Shown: positions 63,074 through 64,000 of the stretch, one piece after another | Layout of the letters: the number at the start of each line of letters is the position of its first letter | Numbering within the stretch: position 1 is the stretch's first letter | Source: Pseudomonas frederiksbergensis | Lineage (GTDB): Bacteria > Pseudomonadota > Gammaproteobacteria > Pseudomonadales > Pseudomonadaceae | Direction: 5' to 3' | DNA: 64,000 nt | NCBI RefSeq assembly: GCF_017114915.1 | Contig: NZ_JAAUOE010000012.1 | Span: 1 to 64,000, forward strand | Translations under genes and position numbers: made by a program | The notes under the pieces: model-generated | The model's input: only the letters and a program-made list of their open reading frames with translations | Database searches by the model: none | Told to the model about the DNA's origin: nothing

Positions 63074-64000
63074 ATGAACGATCACAACAATAATATTCAG
63101 TTGGAAACCGCCATGACCACGACCACCATGACCATGATCCAGGCCCTGCGCTCGGCCATGGATGTGATGCTTGAGCGTGACGACAATGTCGTGGTGTTCG
63201 GCCAGGACGTCGGCTATTTCGGTGGCGTGTTCCGTTGCACCGAAGGCCTGCAGACCAAGTACGGCACCTCCCGGGTGTTCGATGCGCCGATCTCCGAAAG
63301 CGGCATCGTCGGCGTCGCCGTGGGCATGGGCGCCTACGGTTTGCGGCCAGTGGCGGAGATTCAGTTCGCCGATTACGTTTACCCGGCGTCGGACCAGATC
63401 ATTTCCGAAGCCGCCCGCTTGCGCTACCGCTCGGCTGGCGAGTTCACCGCGCCGATGACCTTGCGCATGCCCTGCGGCGGCGGCATCTACGGCGGCCAGA
63501 CCCACAGCCAGAGCATCGAGGCGATGTTCACCCAGGTCTGCGGCTTGCGTACCGTCATGCCATCCAACCCTTACGACGCCAAAGGCCTGCTGATCGCCTC
63601 CATCGAAAACGATGACCCGGTGATCTTCCTCGAGCCAAAACGCCTGTACAACGGCCCGTTCGACGGCCATCACGACCGCCCGGTAACCCCGTGGTCGAAA
63701 CACCCCGCCGCGCAAGTGCCGGACGGCTACTACACCGTGCCGCTGGACGTTGCCGCCATCGCGCGTCCGGGCAAGGACGTGACCGTGCTCACTTACGGCA
63801 CCACCGTCTACGTCTCGCAAGTCGCCGCTGAAGAAACCGGTGTCGACGCCGAAGTCATCGACCTGCGCAGCCTGTGGCCGCTGGACCTGGAAACCATCGT
63901 CAAGTCGGTGAAGAAAACCGGACGTTGTGTGGTGGTGCACGAAGCCACCCGCACCTGCGGTTTCGGTGCAGAGCTGGTCGCGCTGGTGCAAGAGCATTGC
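63074..64000 (+). CDS. bkdAB: 2-oxoisovalerate dehydrogenase E1 beta subunit (cut by window end)
   Basis: The first 309 codons of the E1 beta subunit are present and the frame is open at the window edge. It starts MNDHNNNIQLETAMTTTTM and has the family features MIQALRSAMDVMLERDDNVVVFGQDVGYFGGVFRCT, FDAPISESGIVGVAVGMGAYGL and MPSNPYDAKGLLIASIENDDPVIFLEPKRLYN, plus a C-terminal part with VVVHEATRTCGFGAEL. P. putida BkdA2 has about 340 residues, so only about 30 are missing. It begins one base after the bkdAA stop. The E2 and E3 genes are expected beyond the window. Confidence 0.96.
   Translation, partial: MNDHNNNIQLETAMTTTTMTMIQALRSAMDVMLERDDNVVVFGQDVGYFGGVFRCTEGLQTKYGTSRVFDAPISESGIVGVAVGMGAYGLRPVAEIQFADYVYPASDQIISEAARLRYRSAGEFTAPMTLRMPCGGGIYGGQTHSQSIEAMFTQVCGLRTVMPSNPYDAKGLLIASIENDDPVIFLEPKRLYNGPFDGHHDRPVTPWSKHPAAQVPDGYYTVPLDVAAIARPGKDVTVLTYGTTVYVSQVAAEETGVDAEVIDLRSLWPLDLETIVKSVKKTGRCVVVHEATRTCGFGAELVALVQEHC

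Overview
The window reads as a chromosomal segment of a Pseudomonas of the fluorescens group. The evidence is uniformly high-GC coding DNA, a bkdR/bkdAA/bkdAB locus, an ethanol-oxidation (exa/erc/pqq) locus, a reductive pyrimidine-degradation (pyd) locus, and many intergenic palindromes of types familiar from this group: GGAGCGGGCTTGCCCGC, GGCGAGGGGGCTTGCCCCC and GATCGTTCCCACGC elements. No rRNA, tRNA, CRISPR array, IS element or prophage was seen.

Layout. (1) 239-1210: a D-2-hydroxyacid dehydrogenase. (2) 1207-22275: a complete type VI secretion system. tssA-M-L-K-J run on the minus strand; tssB-C-hcp-E-F-G-clpV run on the plus strand, followed by a cargo region. The cargo region holds a low-GC insert with an unknown protein and a small zinc-deaminase-like protein, then vgrG, a MORN-repeat (YwqK-like) protein and a PAAR-like DUF4280 protein. 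(3) 22464-26008: a phosphotransferase/SDR pair, a Gfo/Idh/MocA oxidoreductase and a small lipoprotein. (4) 26160-34689: reductive pyrimidine catabolism, comprising an N-carbamoyl-beta-alanine hydrolase, an NCS1 transporter, dihydropyrimidinase, PreT- and PreA-type dihydropyrimidine dehydrogenase subunits and a TetR regulator.

(5) 34800-58978: a quinoprotein alcohol-oxidation regulon. ercS-ercA, pqqE-C-B-A, an ExaC-type aldehyde dehydrogenase, a PQQ alcohol dehydrogenase, an MBL-fold/SoxYZ-like/solute-binding/cytochrome c550 operon, a four-gene PQQ-associated ABC cluster, a rhodanese-like protein, the response regulator ErbR, the kinase ErcS', a FIST sensor protein and a general porin. The dehydrogenase carries the Asp-Tyr-Asp signature (D323/D325) of lanthanide-dependent PedH rather than the calcium type. 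pqqD is absent from its normal place: pqqC and pqqE overlap by 4 bp. A dyad motif close to TTACTACCTTGGTACTGG recurs upstream of several genes here and is a candidate ErbR box. (6) 59189-61022: a TauE/SafE exporter divergent from an ETHE1-like MBL hydrolase. (7) 61163-64000: bkdR divergent from bkdAA-bkdAB, the latter cut by the window end.

How the parts work together. The T6SS genes form a contractile injection machine, and the gene content around vgrG suggests a local effector/immunity module (deaminase plus YwqK-like MORN protein). The pyd genes import uracil/thymine and degrade them to beta-amino acids. The exa region oxidises alcohols in the periplasm through PQQ, passes electrons to cytochrome c550, and is controlled by two soluble hybrid kinases and a LuxR-type regulator. 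The bkd genes oxidise branched-chain keto acids.

The best candidates for something undescribed are the deaminase-bearing T6SS cargo region (17625-21730), the pqqD-less pqq cluster serving a lanthanide-type dehydrogenase, the shared promoter box, and a 42-codon small membrane peptide next to it. All calls come from reading the sequence; no database search was run.
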